In this document: piece by piece, positions 62,266 through 64,000 of the stretch | How positions within the stretch are numbered: the stretch's first letter is position 1 | Layout: the number at the start of each line of letters is the position of its first letter | DNA from: Bagarius yarrelli | Lineage: Eukaryota > Chordata > Actinopteri > Siluriformes > Sisoridae | NCBI GenBank assembly: GCA_005784505.1 | Contig: VCAZ01000396.1 | Span: 36,585-100,584, forward strand | Length of the DNA stretch: 64,000 nucleotides | Reading direction: 5' to 3' | Notes under the pieces: model-generated | What the model was told of the DNA's origin: nothing | Seen by the model: only the letters and a program-made list of their open reading frames with translations | The model's database searches: none | Made by a program: the position numbers and the translations under genes

Positions 62266-62525
62266 GAGAGAGAGAAAGAGAGAGGAGACTAGAGGAGATA
62301 AGAGAGAGAAGAGAGAGAGCGATAGAGATAGAGAATAGAGAGACATAGTGATAAAGAGAGAGATAGAGAGATAGAGGTAGAGAGATAGCGAGCGATCGAG
62401 AGATCGATAGATAGAGAGATAGAGATAAGAGAGCGATAGAGAGAAATAGAGATAGAGATAGAGATAGAGAGAGAGATAAGAGAGAATAGAGAGACATAGT
62501 GATAAAGACATAGAGAGAGAGAGAG
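61726..62525. repeat. 800-bp GATA/GAGA satellite
   Basis: GATAGAGA and GAGAGAGA words with irregular spacing, purine-rich on the plus strand. The open frames of Ser/Leu/Tyr on the minus strand follow from the repeat. Confidence 0.92.
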
Positions 62526-62649
62526 AATGTTTTCGGCTTGTTTCCAAAACCTAAATAATACAGAAGTTTAACACACACACACACTCACGTACTTGTGCAT
62601 ATAACACTAAAGTATGATAAACACTGTGTAAGAGGCAGCCCCCCCACAC

Positions 62650-62651
<2 letters not shown>

Positions 62652-62690
<39 letters not shown>

Positions 62691-62797
62691 TCTGAGTGCA
62701 GTTATAAAGATGTTATTATCAATGATAAAGATTCAGACTCACTTTGTGTAGAGACGCCTCCTGAGAACACACACATCCCTGCAGCCTGTCCCCTCAC

Positions 62798-62836
<39 letters not shown>
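62652..62836. repeat. Two (CA)n microsatellites
   Basis: CA tracts at 62652-62688 and 62800-62836 separated by about 110 bp of plain sequence. Downstream 62975-63230 is CT-rich. Confidence 0.9.
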
Positions 62837-62843
<7 letters not shown>

Positions 62844-63259
62844 CGTCCGTCAGTGTCACAGTTAGAGAGTATGTGTGTGTGTGAGTGTGTTCTTGTTCAA
62901 AGCAGTAAAGTGAATATTTCACTCCTCTAACCGTCAAAAAGACACTATGAAAATGGGCGGAGCCAAAGAATCATACACCCTCCTTCTCCTTCTCCTCCCC
63001 CTCCCCTCTCTCCGTCTCTGTCTCTCTTACTACCTCCATCTCTCTCTGTCTCTCCATCTCTCTGACTCTATCTGTTTCTCTCTCTGTCTCTCTCTGTCTC
63101 TCTCTCTCTTCTCTATCAGTGTATTTATTATCCTGTCTGTCTCTTTTAACTTCTCTCTCTTTCTTTACACGTGTGTGTTTTGTCTTTTTCTTTCACTTTA
63201 TCTCTACATCAGTTTTTCTCTCAGTTTTTACTCCTGAATAAAATAAACATAAATCATTC

Positions 63260-63262
<3 letters not shown>

Positions 63263-63314
<52 letters not shown>
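63263..63314. repeat. (CT)n microsatellite
   Basis: About 52 bp of pure CT. A (GT)n tract at 63435-63472 follows. Confidence 0.9.
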
Positions 63315-63315
<1 letters not shown>

Positions 63316-63430
63316 GGTAAAGGGGGATGAACGCTCGGCTTTTTACACCAGACGTGTGCCACTGAAGCGATTAACTCACAGCCCCGCCCCCTGTGTTTGA
63401 TTTGAACCCCCAGCCTGTCACTTGCCTTAT

Positions 63431-63474
<44 letters not shown>

Positions 63475-63740
63475 GGAGGAGCTGTGTTTACACAGTGAAG
63501 TGTGTGTAAAGTGTGTCTAAGTGTCTGAGTGCTCTACACACTAATAAAAGGGTTTCCTGCAGTAGGATATCAATCAGAATCTCCTTCATGTGGAAAGGGG
63601 CGGAGTCTGAATATGCAAATGAGTCGGTGGAACGAGCTTAACGACTTTAATCAGTGAATTTTTATCTGTTTATTGTTACATTTCTCTTGTTTTCTGCCAG
63701 AAATGAAAGCGGGTCACAGCGATGGAGATGGGAGTCAGCA

Positions 63741-63741
<1 letters not shown>

Positions 63742-63828
<87 letters not shown>
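63742..63828. repeat. (GT)n microsatellite, longest in the window
   Basis: About 43 uninterrupted GT dinucleotides. The final 80 bp of the window turn into AGAC/AGAG repeats. No gene is seen in 62.5-64.0 kb. Confidence 0.95.
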
Positions 63829-63830
<2 letters not shown>

Positions 63831-64000
63831 TGCAGGAAGTCGTGTGGGTTTCAGATTGATTTTTGCAGACGGTGTTCTCTTTATTTACGTCCCTGTGGAG
63901 TTGAGTTCGCTATTTAGATGCTCAGAGAGGTGAGACACGAAACCCTGAGTACAGAGAGAGAGACAGACAGAGACAGAGAGAGAGAGAGACAGAGAGAGAG

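Noticed and set aside
61720..62547. 275-residue Ser/Leu/Tyr open frame
   Set aside because: Translation of GATA/GAGA repeats.

Overview
The window is animal nuclear DNA, almost certainly from a teleost fish. Its genes are split into short exons with GT/AG introns, and the rest is packed with CA/GT, GA and CT microsatellites, minisatellites and one recurring tRNA-derived SINE. Eight protein-coding genes can be reconstructed exon by exon. Five of them (pla2g1b, prkab1, tmem233, msi1 and the lectin) were read from family motifs and matching splice phases. Four of the eight (tmem233, prkab1, msi1, pla2g1b) have human counterparts in the 12q24.2-q24.3 region, so the block looks like conserved synteny. 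The species is not determinable by eye; the SINE and the microsatellite load would fit an otophysan such as a catfish, but that is a guess.

Layout. 1.2-5.4 kb, + strand: a type II transmembrane C-type lectin with a galactose-type QPD site, whose introns hold two minisatellites. 5.9-7.6 kb, +: pancreatic-type secreted phospholipase A2 (pla2g1b). 8.3-10.9 kb, -: an AMPK beta-1-like subunit (prkab1). 11.4-16.05 kb: a 4.7 kb A/T satellite almost without C. 16.16-16.96 kb: a dead non-LTR retrotransposon fragment. 18.1-24.5 kb, -: tmem233, with a CCAAT-bearing minisatellite in intron 1. 25.35-27.35 kb, +: a small immunoglobulin V-set receptor with two ITIM-like tyrosines. 27.5-46.9 kb, -: musashi-1 (msi1), 14 coding exons plus a probable 3' noncoding exon, with two related 12-bp-unit minisatellites in its introns and a CpG/G-rich promoter. 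51.3-54.1 kb, +: a MADF-BESS DNA-binding protein. 56.6-59.6 kb, -: leucine zipper tumour suppressor 1 (lzts1). The remaining stretches are repeats or unremarkable intergenic DNA.

The genes do not form a pathway. They are a lectin and an ITIM receptor (immune), a digestive lipase, an energy sensor subunit, a small membrane protein, a neural RNA-binding protein, a transcription factor and a synaptic coiled-coil protein. One single-base indel in prkab1 exon 4 and a frame conflict in the first MADF exon suggest small consensus errors or recent lesions, so indel-level claims deserve caution.

Most interesting points: a msi1 3' region dense in GUUAG (Musashi-type) motifs; two minisatellites of the same 12-bp unit in different introns of msi1; about 1.2 kb of tandem CCAAT boxes inside tmem233; loss of the Thr148-equivalent in the AMPK beta subunit; and abrupt G/T-rich islands inside the A/T satellite.
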